The position numbers and the translations under genes were made by a program. From assembly GCA_018857735.1 (NCBI GenBank), contig JABMCL010002919.1:407001-471000 (forward strand): 64,000 bases of DNA. Direction: 5' to 3'. The notes below the pieces were generated by a model that saw nothing but the letters and a program-made list of their open reading frames with translations, did not search any database and was not told where the DNA came from. Below are positions 33,386 to 45,700 of this stretch, in pieces (position 1 is the first letter of the stretch; the number at the start of each line of letters is the position of its first letter). This DNA comes from Alviniconcha marisindica (lineage: Eukaryota > Mollusca > Gastropoda > Provannidae).

Positions 33386-34203
33386 AGCTGGGTGCGGGGC
33401 GGTGTGGAGTGGGGTACGACACGACATTTTACTTCTGAAAGCTATATTAGCAGACCTTATCTGTTGACTGGCCCAGTAAGTCCACTCCCACCAATGAGTC
33501 GAAACTATGTGCTCAGATAATGCCTGAGGCGGGAAGGTTTCAACCCTGCTGTCATTGTGTCAGGTGGTAAGGACGATGTGTAGGCACACTATAATGGGAA
33601 TGTAGTACGGTGGTGGTGGTGTTTTGATTGTGGAGGGAAAAGCAACACAAGCTGGAGTATTTGTAGGTGTGACAGAAAATCCAGAAAGAAATTGACGTCG
33701 ACTCATTCGTCATTGTGGATTTACGTGGACCGGCAAGTGCATGGATTTTTGACCTTTACCGCTACTCTACCACGTGGTGCCACATGCTCTCTGGATGTAC
33801 GCCTGGTGGCGATTTAGATAACTGACCGCGATTCTAAATGACCTCTAAGAGCAAACTGTGTCACCCCACCCCACTTTTTTGTTTTTGTTTTGTTTGTTTG
33901 CAACAGACAGCAGTAATAGGTGACCTGTGTGGTATTATCTCTTTTTAGTGATTAACGTGAACTGCGGCCTTTGATTTATAAAGACTGTGTAATCACAAAT
34001 GAAAGAACAGATGATAGGTTGTTTCACAGGGATGTTTTATACATGAGACATCTATTTAGGCCAGTACTGTTTTTTTGGCTTAGTTAAATGCTTTATTTTT
34101 ATTATTTTTAATGAACCATCACTGACATACTGACATACAAAACAAATTATTTTATTGTTAATGTGCACACTTTATGCTATTTGTTGTTGCTTATTTTATT
34201 TTG

Positions 34204-34223
34204 TATATATATATATATATTAT

Positions 34224-34283
<60 letters not shown>
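34204..34283. repeat. (TA)n and (GT)n microsatellites
   Basis: Short (TA)n followed by about 56 bp of (GT)n. Confidence 0.95.
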
Positions 34284-34987
34284 TTTCAGTAGAAAAAGCT
34301 ATACCTCACTTGGGTGTTTTTTTTGGTTAAATCAGTTGGCTGTCTTTTCACCAGACTTTATTTTGATATTATATATAAATATATATTTATATCTTATAAT
34401 AGGGTATTTGAAGATACCTCTGAGGCAAAGCTCTCTCTCTTTCCCTCTCATAGGGTTTTAATTAGCTCCAGCTCTTAATTAAATGAGGAAGGGAGTTGTG
34501 CAAGCCGTTACTTGCATGGAAGGTGCTAGTTTAAGTTGCAGACCTATGGTTCTGTTATCTGTTGTGCTGCCCCTTGTTTATGTATGGGTCATTCTCCTGA
34601 AAACTGGTCAAAAATGTGACATAGAGGGTAAAAATTCAAAGTGTGAATTTTTTAATGTTATTATTTGGAAATGAAAGCTTGACATCTCTTGTGTACATAA
34701 ATATAAGACATAAATTGACAGGGTGACAGGAACTTAGTTAATTGTTCATTATGTTATGTCATAGGTCAGTGTCTCGTGTGTTACAGAAGACACCAGAAAT
34801 GCATGAATAGGTCGGCTCAGTGGCCAGTTTGACTCCTGCCTTTTATTTTTTTATTATACAATATTTCCTAATTAATAAAGGAATATCTGTCACTTCTGAC
34901 ATTTAAAAAAAGTAATGTTTTAATTGTCCTGCATCTTTAACGATTTTGGTTTAAAATGTCTTCTTCGAAGTACAGACATGCACAAAA

Positions 34988-35612
34988 TTAGATTACACAT
35001 TTCTTTTCTTTATTTTTTCTTCTCTACCGCCCCCCCCCCCCCACCCCCACCCCAAAGTAATTTGGAGGAGGGGGGTATGCATTGCACTAACTTGGGCTGA
35101 ATCTTATATATATATATAAATATACATGTCAGAGGGATATTTGTTTCTTGCTTTCTAAAGTTAATAACCAATTGCTCTTAATTATAATCTGTCTCACATG
35201 TTATGTAGACATCATCACAAGTACAAAAGGATATACTTGAACCATTGACCAAAAAACTTAATAAACAAGTATATTCATTACAAAAGCAATGTTCTTTCCA
35301 CATTTCTTTTCCTTATTTCTTCTTCTCCCCCCCCCCCCCCAAAAAAAAAGAAAAGAAAAAAAGAAGAAGTAATTTGGAGGAGGGGGGGATGCATTGCACT
35401 AACTTGGTCTGAACGTTATATATAAATATACATGTCAGAGGAATATTTGTTTCTTGCTTTCTAAAGTTAATAACCAATCACACTTAATTATAATCTGTCT
35501 CATATGTTATGTAGACATCATCACAAGTACAAAAGGATATACTTGAACTATTGACCAAAAAACTGAATAAACAAGTATATTCATTACAAAAGCAATGTTC
35601 TTTCCACATTTT
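34988..35612 (+). repeat. 312-bp tandem duplication
   Basis: GTAATTTGGAGGAGG starts at 35057 and 35369. The shared unit includes ATGCATTGCACTAACTTGG, ATGTCAGAGGRATATTTGTT, a GTAGACATCATCACAAGTAC segment and GCAATGTTCTTTCCACATTT. It differs mainly in the C and A tracts. Confidence 0.85.
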
Positions 35613-36520
35613 TTTGATTGGAACCGATATTGACCCCAGCTTTAGATATCGGGATAGCCAAGAGTGGCAGCAATCTAGTCCACAGTCACCCAAGCCATAT
35701 TCTCTGTCTCACGCCCTGTGTAAAAGCAAGAAAATCTTTTCATGGTGTCTTACCCTGTCTTGTGATGATGTACCACCAAACTATTTTGGATCGCAAAAGT
35801 TTCAGTATTTCTGATCTAGTAGAAATGATTGTGGCTTTGAGCATAGCAAAATGGTTTTCTGACTGATACTCTGGCTGATGATGATGCATCACCATACTAA
35901 CTTTGACAGATCAGAAATATTGTCTGGGCAAACATTCACTGAAGTTCAGAACCTTCACCTTGACCTTGAATACAGCAAAGCAACCTTTTCACAAGAACAT
36001 GCACTGTCAAACTAAGTTGGTCGCCCAAAAAAATCAGCAGTTCAGAACATATAACAGGAATAGTCATATTTCATTGTATGAACCAAAATTCAGTTACTGT
36101 GACCTTGACCTTAAAGATAAACCCATTTTTCGCATATGGCGCTCTGGCTTATAATGATGTCTCACCATACTGGGTTTGGTTACAAACGGTTTCAGCGATG
36201 CATAAGATATCCAAACTAACATTAACTGAAACTTTTAACCTTGGCAGTGACATTGACCTTGAACACAGCAATCCAACATTTTCATGGACACTTCTTTGCT
36301 TATGATGATCTACACTCAAATTGAGTTTGGTTGCAAAAGACTCACTGGTTTAGAACTAATAAAAAATATATAGTAGAAACCGTCACATTTTGATTATATA
36401 AGCCCCCACTGTGACCTTGACCTTGAAGATAGAATCCCATTTTTTTGCATGACATTCCGGCTCATGGCGGTGCACCACTTACCAAGTTTGGTTACAAAAG
36501 GTTGCATACAAACACTCAGC
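35606..36520 (+). repeat. degenerate tandem repeat with TGACCTTGACCTT cores
   Basis: CCTTGACCTTGAA or a close variant occurs near 35957, 36101, 36246 and 36414, each followed by an ATAGAACCCATTTTT-like stretch, a GCTYATGATGRTG segment and ACCAAGTTTGGTTACAAAAG. Unit length is about 150-170 bp. Confidence 0.65.
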
Positions 36521-37318
36521 CGAGTGGGATCAAATATGTGTCACGATCGTTACATCCCTCACCCCTGAAGACCACAGTGCTTTCCCTTTTGTAGTAAAAT
36601 AATACACCACACACAGTGCAAAAAGAGGTCAAACGTTGCTGCCGCAAGTCAGCTGATGTGGACTGGTACGTTGGGTGGGTCAAAAGTCAATGGTACAAGC
36701 AGAAATAATTCTTCTGTGTGCTCGCTCGTTACACCATTGTAAGACACCATGTCAACCACCCCTGAAGAAATGACTGTAATTTATTTCGTATATAGTCATG
36801 TCATCAAACAAGCATTAAATATAAGGTAAAATGTGGTTATCTACCACGCTGATGAAAAAAAGAAAGTTCTTCAGTTTCTATTGTGAACAAGTCATAATAT
36901 CGTGATGCACACTCAGAAGACACCATCGGTAATGTGCAAGACACTGATTATCTTTCCTTTGTTTGGAGCTGTTAGTAGCAAGCAACACACAATAAATATG
37001 TAAGAATTAACCTCCTTCTTTCTCATGAAACCTGTTTTTATTCAATCATGAACGATTCCAAGGAAATATTTGCGATCAACTAACCTTCCCATAGCCATGT
37101 CACAAATGGCGGCCATGAAAATGTCATGATTTTTACCAAAAAAGGCTCACAGCACAAGAAATAATGATGCAGTCACCAATTATGGCATTTCCTTTATTTC
37201 TCCAAACACATTACATCAGAAATATAGCGGTAGTTTAAAAAGTTTCATGTGTTAGTTTAATTTTTATTTTATTGGGAAAGCGGCACCCTCTTTGGTCCAG
37301 TTTTCAGGAGAATGACCC

Positions 37319-37321
<3 letters not shown>

Positions 37322-37387
<66 letters not shown>
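37322..37387. repeat. (TA)n and (GT)n microsatellite
   Basis: Adjoins the right end of the 2.7-kb element. Confidence 0.95.
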
Positions 37388-37770
37388 TGTCAAACAAATG
37401 CTATTAACTCCCTTCATTTGTTGATAATTAAGATCAAAATAATTGCCTGTTTGCCTTCATGTTGTTGCCTTTTTTTCTCTCTTTTTCTTTCAGTGGCTGA
37501 TGTTTAGAAATAGAATGCTTTGTTTTCTTTCTTTATGCTTCTTTCTTTTAGAGGGAATAAATTTCAAGTATTTCTCTTTTGTAGTTATACTTCTTTTCTG
37601 TTTCCTTTACTAGTTTCTTCTCTTAATTTTATTTGCCTTTGGCAAATCAGGCATACTAAAATGTTGTACAAATTGAAACCAAAATCAATTATTGATTGGC
37701 ACTGGTTTTGGATTTGTACAGTATTTTAAAAAATGTGCCTGTTTTAGTGTTTGTTTGTTTGTTTGCTAGT

Positions 37771-37807
37771 GTGTGTGTGTGTGTGTGTGTGTGTTGTGTG
37801 TGTGTGT

Positions 37808-37839
<32 letters not shown>
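37771..37839. repeat. (GT)n microsatellite
   Basis: (GT)n with two short interruptions. Confidence 0.95.
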
Positions 37840-37840
<1 letters not shown>

Positions 37841-38435
37841 TCTACAACTATTTCTGATTTTGTTGGGTCTCGTGATTTGGCTTATGACTGTCATTGTTGA
37901 TTGTACATATGATCAGTATTAATTAGTGGTGAAAAGTTAATGTAAAAATGTAATACAAGACTTTTTTTTACCTACACATTTAATTGAGTTTCATTTTACA
38001 AGCTTCCAGTTTTCAAGACAGTTACTGACATTCTTTCCTTGAACAGTATGAAATGTAATGACATTCTCAGGAAACAAAGCTGTAATTGATTTAGCTCTGT
38101 AGTAAATGCTCTTTTCTTGTTTAATTGGTTCTTAGAGTTATTTAAGTGCTTATTGTTGGTTAAGCAGCTCACTGCTTGAAGACTTTTATTTGATCAATAC
38201 AAAAACTGGACTGTTCAACTGAAGTAAAGTTTAACTTACACTGAAGAAGGTTTAGCCTGATTGTGGTTCTCTTTGAATTTGGATCACTGACTGCTGTTGC
38301 GTCTATTTTTTATTTTTTTAAGGTTTTTGTGAACTGAAGGTCAGCTAAAGGAATTTTTCCATTTCGGGTTACGTTGACGTTGCTGAAACAAATTGATTTA
38401 CATGGGCTGGAGTCTATAATATTAATAAAATTAAT

Positions 38436-38471
38436 CCCCCCCCCCCCCCCCCCCCCTTGCCTTTACTTGCT

Positions 38472-38502
<31 letters not shown>

Positions 38503-38546
38503 AAAATGTGAGCTGCTTAATCCCTCCAACCCCTGTGTGGTGAACA

Positions 38547-38600
<54 letters not shown>
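38436..38600. repeat. C tract, (GT)n and (TA)n microsatellites
   Basis: C run at 38437-38456, (GT)n at 38473-38502 and (TA)n at 38550-38599. Confidence 0.95.
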
Positions 38601-38601
<1 letters not shown>

Positions 38602-39411
38602 GAGACAGATATTCCTGTGTGCATGTTTTTTTATGCACATAATAAATTGTCATTGATTCATTCATTCACCTCTGCTCCCACCCCCCACCCTAAGTGCATA
38701 CACCCTTTCCATCTAATTTAAAACTACCTCTGCCCTGTTGCTGAATTTGAGTGAGTTTAATTTTTTTCCTAAGTTTTCTTTGAATGCCTTGGTTAAGTAC
38801 TGACAGGAGTAGAACAGGATATGACAAGGATGTAAAGTGCCTGCAGTTGCTGTGAATGAAGTGTCAGGAAGCCTAGATCTATCTAATCAGGAAACTGCTT
38901 GTACTCGCCACCAGTGACCTGAGGTCCCTATGCATTTACTATTGGGGCATGCGTGACTGATTTAATCATATATATATATAGTTTATGTATGAGAGGTGAA
39001 AACAGTTATGATGATTTGATAGGGACCATTTGTTTCTTTTTGATTTATTCATAAGTATTATTCATCATTTCATTCTGTACCTTACTGTCCCATTTTGGGA
39101 TTTTCCTGTGTTGCCAAATCAGTTTCCCTGAGGAAACCAGCTGTGACAGTCACGCTTCTCTGCCAGCCTGATTACTATGCTGTACATGGGCTGCTTAAAT
39201 CCCAGCAATAATGCAGTTTCTAGTAACCAGATTTTGTGTGTGCTCAGTTTTTCCATAAGAACTTCTTCTTTTTCTCCATTTCACCCAGAAGAAGTCTTGC
39301 ACTGTCTTTGTAAGACATTGAACCTGCTGCCATGGCACTTTCGAGAGGAGGAGATGGTTACTGCCCAAACTGGGCTGATTTATAACAGTATACGTTGTTG
39401 CTGTGTTTCAG

Positions 39412-39509
39412 AATCCAACCAGGTTCCTGCGCAAGAAGATATTTGGTGTAGACTGAGGAAGCAATCTTGAAATCCAGCTGAGGACGGAGGGCCTGAAACA
39501 CTTGCAACA
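39412..39509 (+). other. SLC4A8/10-like: 5'UTR part of the first visible exon of the SLC4-like gene
   Basis: A pyrimidine-rich tract ending in a TTTCAG acceptor (AG at 39410-39411) precedes this stretch. An in-frame TGA at 39468-39470 closes the reading frame upstream of the ATG at 39510, so the stretch is untranslated. An acceptor in front of the start codon means at least one further 5' non-coding exon lies upstream. If there is no such splice, transcription would instead have to start within the preceding few hundred bases, where no obvious core promoter is visible. Confidence 0.6.
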
Positions 39510-39606
39510 ATGAGTCGCATGGCAGATCGGACCACTGATGCCTCCATGCCAGTCAAGGATCATGGTTCCTTTGTGTGCCATGCACCCAGTGATGCTGACA
39601 TCCAAG
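39510..39606 (+). CDS. SLC4A8/10-like: SLC4 Na+-coupled bicarbonate transporter, coding exon 1 (start codon)
   Basis: This exon encodes residues 1-32 plus the first base of codon 33. The start ATG at 39510 is the first in frame after the TGA at 39468; a second in-frame ATG is residue 4 (39519). The donor is CAAG|GTAAGT, with GT at 39607 and phase 1. The peptide is polar, without signal sequence or membrane segment, as expected for the cytosolic N terminus of SLC4 proteins. It joins in phase to the exon at 40012, making a GAT (Asp) codon across the junction. The N-terminal 30 residues of this family vary between paralogues and splice forms, so the exon itself is not diagnostic; its identity comes from the in-phase chain of downstream exons. 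An alternative start from another promoter is possible, as in vertebrate SLC4A7/A8/A10. Confidence 0.85.
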
Positions 39607-39683
39607 GTAAGTTAGTCTACCTGCAGAAGCAGAAATTAACCAGTCATATAACTTTATTGGCTCTAGGTACAGAATGAATGAAT

Positions 39684-39744
<61 letters not shown>

Positions 39745-40011
39745 CCTTTCTAAATCTGTCAGAGCTCTGTGCTAGCAGAAACAAAAACCTGAAGATTTAC
39801 ATGTTCTCAGAAAATTAGATTTGTTCAAACTGTGCTCCAATAAGTTTTTTTTTTAAATTATTTTTATTTGAAAGTGCTATTTTTAGCATGCTGTTGCAAT
39901 TTGGAGAGATATAGATACATATAATTTGTGCTCTACAAGTTTTCTTTATTATCATCATCAACTGTTTGTCTTTATCTTCTTGCTGTGAATGTCATTATTT
40001 TGTTGCTTTAG
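39607..40011 (+). other. intron (phase 1) of the SLC4-like gene
   Basis: A 405-bp intron with GTAAGT donor and TTGCTTTAG acceptor. It holds a (TA)n microsatellite at about 39690-39742 and AT-rich DNA; nothing else is recognised. Confidence 0.85.
39689..39742. repeat. (TA)n microsatellite inside the first coding intron
   Basis: About 54 bp of (TA)n. Confidence 0.95.
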
Positions 40012-40146
40012 ATCACCGGAAACAGGATACCGTGTACATTGGGCTTCATTTGCCCCGACAACAGCGGGAACACCGTCGACATCGTCATCATCGGCACAAA
40101 AAAGCGAAAGATGAAAATAACCGTGGAATGAAAGATGATCCCATGG
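40012..40146 (+). CDS. SLC4A8/10-like: SLC4 Na+-coupled bicarbonate transporter, coding exon 2 (His/Arg-rich)
   Basis: This exon encodes residues 33-77 and one base of codon 78. It contains a VYIGLHLP segment (residues 40-47) followed by a basic His/Arg cluster, REHRRHRHHRHKK (residues 51-63). A V-Y-[IV]-G-[LV]-H-[LV]-P motif followed by a His/Arg-rich stretch is typical of the electroneutral Na+/HCO3- group (NBCn1, NDCBE, SLC4A10) and absent from anion exchangers, so this exon places the gene in that subgroup. Acceptor is TTTAG|AT at 40010-40011; donor is CATGG|GTAGGT with GT at 40147, phase 1. It joins in phase with 52915, giving Ala at the junction. The large intron that follows is where insertion cassettes would sit. 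Confidence 0.93.
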
Positions 40147-42419
40147 GTAGGTATCAGCTTTTCAGTGTCAGATTTTTTTTTTTAAAGTCATACATTTCTT
40201 TGTTGGACAAGTTAGAGCTAACTAGATGTTTTAAGTTTCAGAAGAAAGTCAGTTTAGTTTTTCCTGTATTAGTTTATTTTTATTTGATGTCACTTTTCCA
40301 GGTTGAAACCTTCCCATGAAAAATGTGCATTGCTTTCCTTGAGGATAAGCCACCTGCGACAGAGTCGGTATCACTGTTCACAGCCTAGCTAATTGCATAA
40401 TGATGGAATTGGCACCAAATTGTGCCAGGACAACATTATTCAGCATCAGTGTTTTCTTTAGTATATATAACATGTGTATGAACAGAACCTGTAACTGATG
40501 GAACCATGGGTGTGTGTGAGTGTGATCTGAAAGACTAGACACTCGGTCCCACACTATAAGCAGTGGTGGTGGTGGGTGGGGGGGGGGGGGGTCTAAACCT
40601 GATGCACCATTGCATTGTTTTGCCCATACATTTTTCAAGAGTGTTCTTTTTCTCTGTGCAGTATCTGTTCTTCTAAAGTAGCTTTTAGAGAGAGATAAAG
40701 AACTGTTTGCTGTCTCAGTGTTAAATATTTTAGGTGACAGGTGTTTCTGGGAAATAGATTGTTAATTAGTTCACTAACTGGAAAATTAGTTTATTGATGC
40801 ACATCTAGCCTTCCTTGTGTTTCTGTTATTTTTGTTGTTTGCGGTTGAAATTTGCAAGGGGGAGAAAAACAGTTGCTGTTGTTGCTGGCATACTGAAGGA
40901 AGGGAACACTAGTAACACATGGACATTGAAAGGTTCTAATGCAATCACTTTAATTACCATTTTTGTCCAAATAATTTTATATTTCTTTATAGCAGTTCTT
41001 GTTATTTTCCAATCAAAGTAGTGATATACTGGTTTATTTGTTGATGTGCTTGCATTTATGGATCATATTTTTTTGTCGGTTTTGGGAAATTGAAGATGGA
41101 ATTATGGGAGAGATGAATGAAACTCCGGTAGATAATCCATTCTACTTTTACACACACAGGGTTTGACAACTCTTTATGAATGGCAGTATACAGGTCTACA
41201 AAATAGCCGAAGAGAGAAATAAACAGAATTTGAAGACAAAGGAAAAAATTCTAAAGGATGAAGGTGATTGATACCATAACCATTTGATGCCAACTAATAC
41301 CATACAAATAAATTGTTCAAATCATGTATAAAGTAACTGATTACTTGATGAAGAGTGAAATTTTTGTTTGTCATGGGGAAACTAACAAAGAACTGATATT
41401 TTGAAGATTGTACTCTGCAAATCATGAGAGGTACACCCAGCAAAATGTAACATATGGGTGGTGGGTCCGTGGCACTATTGTAGAGCACTTAGTAAAAGTG
41501 AAAACTCAAGGTTTTAAGGAAACAGGTAAGCTGGTGATGTGTTTAAGTCCAGTTTAAAGGGCTCTGATTTATTTTTTTGTCAAATGGGTAGAAGGGATTG
41601 AGATAAATTAACCTCTGGTCAAATATTTTGCTTTAAAGTACCCCATCTATTTTGCATTGAGATTTTAACTCAGATCCATGAATGACTGTATTTTATTGTA
41701 GTCAGCCTACTTGGATACATGTACAGTAAACCCCGAAGTGTGGGTGGTCTGTGCACAGTCCAGGCATGATGGATGACTCAGTGCAATGAAAATAAAAAAA
41801 ATATATAAAAAGAAAAGAAAAAAGGGCTGGTATAAAAAAAAAAGAAAAAAAAAAGAAAAACGTGAAAACAAAATCTTTCATTGTAAGTTTTATTTTGATC
41901 CCATCTTCCTGTTGGATAAAATGAGTTTTAAGGCTATCAGATGATTTTTATGGTAACTGGATGGTCTGTGGTCAACTAACTGGCTGATGCTGTTGTTGCG
42001 TGTGAAGGGGCTGAGTCGGGCGAAGCGGGTGCTAGCTCAACAGGTAGGAAAACTGTGTTGCAGGCGTGCTTCTGTGGAAGATTGTGGTCTTCAGCATATG
42101 CCTGTGTGCATTGCAGGCTGCACTAATTTGCATATTATCAGCTGCCCTTTTTTATATATTTTTTTTATCATGCATTCTCAACCTGTAACATTTTTTGTCA
42201 GTGTACACTTGCAAGGACAAATAGACAAAACAAAAAGTAGGCAAAAAAGATGGGTGGGGAGTGGAAGGAGGGGTGGGTGGGTGAGGAAGAAAGATGGTAT
42301 AGAGGAAGGGGTAATTCCTTGAAAATGTCACATCAGTTGTGCTACTCGTGCCTGTGCTGCTGACAATTAGACACACATACAGTTTTGATTGATTTTCTTC
42401 CACTGTTCTGGTCAGTTTA

Positions 42420-43640
42420 AGTACCAAGTGTACTCGTTCACAGTTTTATGCAGCAAAGCGCCGTACTTCTCACATTTGCAGGAAAGTGCCTTGTGCATCT
42501 TTTCTACAATAAAGTACCAACTGTACTTTTTCACGGTTACAGTAAGGTAACAACTATACTTTTACAGTAAAATAAGTACCATCTGTCCTTTCTCACCGCT
42601 GAGGTACCATGTGTATTTCTGCTATAATAAAGTAGCAACTATACTTTTTCATGGTTACAGTAAGGTAACAACTGTACTTTTACAGTAAAATAAGTACCAT
42701 CTGTCCTTTCTCACCACTGAGGTATCATGTGTATTTCTTCTATAATAAAGTAGCAACTGTACTTTTTCTTGGTTACAGTAAGGTAACAACTGTACTTTTA
42801 CAGTAAAATAAGTACCATCTGTCCTTTCTCACCGCTGAGGTACCATGTGTATTTCTTCTATAATAAAGTAGCAACTGTACTTTTTCATGGTTACAGTAAG
42901 GTAACAACTGTACTTTTACAGTAAAATAAGTACCATCTGTCCTTTCTCACCACTGAGGTATCATGTGTATTTCTTCTATAATAAAGTAGCAACTGTACTT
43001 TTTCACAGCTATAGTAAAGTAGCAACTGTACTTCTTTACAGTTACAATAAAGTAACACCACCTGTCCTTTTTTGCTGAAGTAAAGTACCAACTGTACCTC
43101 TTCACAGTGACAGTATAATACGTGTGTACATGTTCCAACTGTCTTTTATCTGCTTAAAGTAAAGTACTGTTGTACTTTGACTTGATTACAGACATAAAGC
43201 ACTTTTCCCAGTCAAAGTGAAACACCAAGCATTTTTATTTCATTTTTGTTTTTATTTTATTTTATTTTATATTTTATATTTTACCGTTACAGTAAACGCA
43301 TCAGGTGTACTTCTTTATAGTTACACTTACAGTAAATTGTACCTGAACCATACTGCTTTGACATTGTCAATGTCATGGTTTAAGCACAAACCCTATTTTT
43401 TATATATTTTGTTTGCCAGTGTCAGTAAAATACCAACTGTACTTAGTTATCACAGTTATGGTAAAATACAAACTGTGTTTCTTCATGGTTACACTTTAAT
43501 AACCAACAGCACTTCTTCGTAATTACAGTAAAGCATTGATTTTTTTTAATTGATTTTTTTACAATTACAGCTAAGTTTCAGCAGTACTTCACAGTCACAA
43601 TAAAGTGGCCACTGTACTGGTTTTTTTTTACAGGCACAAC
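42420..43640 (+). repeat. 118-bp satellite with a 30-40 bp subrepeat
   Basis: ATAATAAAGTAGCAACT starts exactly at 42624, 42742, 42860 and 42978. A related unit precedes it from about 42506. Within and outside the regular part the motif TAAAGTACCAACTGTACTTT, a TCACAGTTACAG link and its variants recur every 30-40 bp to about 43640 with growing divergence. Confidence 0.85.
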
Positions 43641-43852
43641 ATTGTAATCACAGTTTGAAAACAACAACAACAACAAACACAGACAACCCAACTTTTCGCA
43701 GATTTTTACAGTTGCAGTGGCACAGTTCTAATTAGAATGGAAATGGTTAGCAGCAAGATGGGTAATATGGATAACAGCAACAACTGAAGTGACATTTATA
43801 AGCGTGCAATGATTAGAATTATGCTTAGAAAGCACATGAACATTTTCAGGAG

Positions 43853-43866
43853 GGGGGGGGGGGGGG
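43853..43866. repeat. G homopolymer
   Basis: Run of G in an intron. Confidence 0.75.
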
Positions 43867-45410
43867 TCATCTGTTTTTGTTACTGTTGAGCCATTGCCCA
43901 GAAATAATTGTAGTAGTACACAGCGTGGGTATGCAGTATGAATTTTAGATTCCACACAACACTGTCGTATTTCCAGGATTGAGAGTGCACGTTTTGCGTC
44001 ATCCTTGTGTTAGTGTCAGTTCTGCCTGGCATTGTTGTGCCTGTTTCAGTTTTGTGGCTAGATTTGTTTTTGTTTTTGCAGGTTTGAATTAATGCTGCAT
44101 TTGTACTTGATTTGAACAGGAAGTCTGTTGGAAAATTCTGTGTACAGACCTGTGCTTGTTCACAAACGTACCGTTTTTCTTCCCTTCTTTGCTTTTCCCT
44201 AGCCCCACTCTCCCCAAAAAGGTTAGATGATTTAATAGGTGCTTGCCATTTGTCGTGGTAGTTCATGTTTTTGTCTGGAAGTAATCTATTGGGGTAAGTT
44301 CAGCTCATTTTACTGTGGAAATTTGGATGAAAAATGTAGTTCTAACAAGGGACCAGCTGTTGAAGACTATGTGCAAGGTTTTGCGAGGACTGCAGACTTG
44401 TGATATTTATGTATCAGGTGCTTATAACACCGCACTTTGGAACAAAACAAAACAAAAACTAAAACAAAAAAAGGATGATAGGTTGTGGTGTGGGTTAACT
44501 TTTGGTGGGTAGTAACTTTTCCCAACCACTCCTGATTGCACTGTCCAGTAATCTAAGTGTTTGCTTTTGTGCAACACAGACAAGTCAAAACAAAGTTCTG
44601 TATACTTGAGGGATTTGCACATAGCAGTCATGTTTGGTCATGTGCTGTTTTATTTTAATGCCCAGCAGTCATCCATGAAGGTCATATATTGGAGCAAAAC
44701 TCTCAATGCACTGTTACAATGCACACAACTTTATGTTTACTTTGATGATGATTGGGATAAAAAATAAAGCTGAGTGAACCAATATTATATAAAACATTTT
44801 TTCAGAAAGGCAGAAAGGAAAAAATAGGGTTTTAGTGCCCAGTCAACCATGATGGTTCAATATCAGGGCACAGAGAACATTTTTAAGAAGGGTAGATTTA
44901 TTCAGTATTCAAACTCCAAGTTTAAATAAAAAGGAGAGCCTTTGATTTTGACAGTTTTAGATTCTCAAGAGATGGGACCATAATTTCCGCATCATCAGTA
45001 CCACTCTGTAGAGCTTTGGTCCTCAGTAACTGGCTCAGAATCTGATACTGTTAGCACTGTCCGTTCCTTTGCTTATGTATGTGTGTCTGGTTAATTGTTG
45101 ATTTTCTCTATCTGTTTTTCTTTGTTTTCTGTTGAATGTTCTGTAAGCTCTGCAAAATGTAATGGGACCCAGAAAAGAACCAAAAGACAAACAAAACAAA
45201 ACAAAACAAAAAAGTAAAGGAAAGAGTGTCTTACTCTTAATTTTGTGCAGTTAATGGTGAATGAGGAGGAAGAAGAAGATTTTGTGCAGTTACCTTGACT
45301 ACAAGTACAACAGCTTAATCCATGAAGAAAAGTTGGGACTGAGAAGGGCTTTAATAAAACCAAATGTGGTTGACTGATAAAAATTTCCAAAGTGGAAAAG
45401 CAACCAATTT

Positions 45411-45414
<4 letters not shown>

Positions 45415-45489
<75 letters not shown>

Positions 45490-45529
45490 CACACACACAC
45501 ACAACACACACAACACACACACAACACAC

Positions 45530-45614
<85 letters not shown>

Positions 45615-45700
45615 CACACACACCACCACCACCACCACCACCACCACCACCACCACCACCACCACCACCACACAACAACACCAACAACACCAACAACAAC
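45415..45700. repeat. (AC)n followed by (CCA)n
   Basis: About 195 bp of (AC)n with AACAC interruptions, then (CCA)n at about 45621-45671 and (CAA)n-like DNA. Confidence 0.95.

Larger units (their letters stand above)
34585..37319. mobile_element. 2.7-kb element with terminal inverted repeats
   Basis: TGGGTCATTCTCCTGAAAAC plus TGG at 34585-34607 is exactly inverted at 37297-37319, and a weaker match (AGAGGGT) continues inward. TA flanks both sides, but the right flank is a (TA)n microsatellite, so the duplication is uninformative. There is no transposase frame. It contains a 312-bp tandem duplication and a TGACCTTGACCTT repeat. CpG is somewhat higher inside than outside, suggesting later arrival. 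Family not recognised. Confidence 0.5.
33850..39411 (+). other. CpG-depleted region upstream of the first SLC4 coding exon
   Basis: Low CpG starts at about 33.85 kb and continues through the gene. This span holds the terminal-inverted-repeat element at 34585-37319 and microsatellites. No coding exon was recognised. It is probably 5' intron or 5' flank of the SLC4 gene. Confidence 0.5.

Noticed and set aside
39177..39470. 97-codon frame overlapping the 5'UTR exon
   Set aside because: It ends at the TGA at 39468 and crosses the acceptor at 39411; no domain.
44315..44767. Overlapping frames at 44.3-44.77 kb in the large intron
   Set aside because: AT-rich chance frames without phase-compatible splice sites or family similarity.
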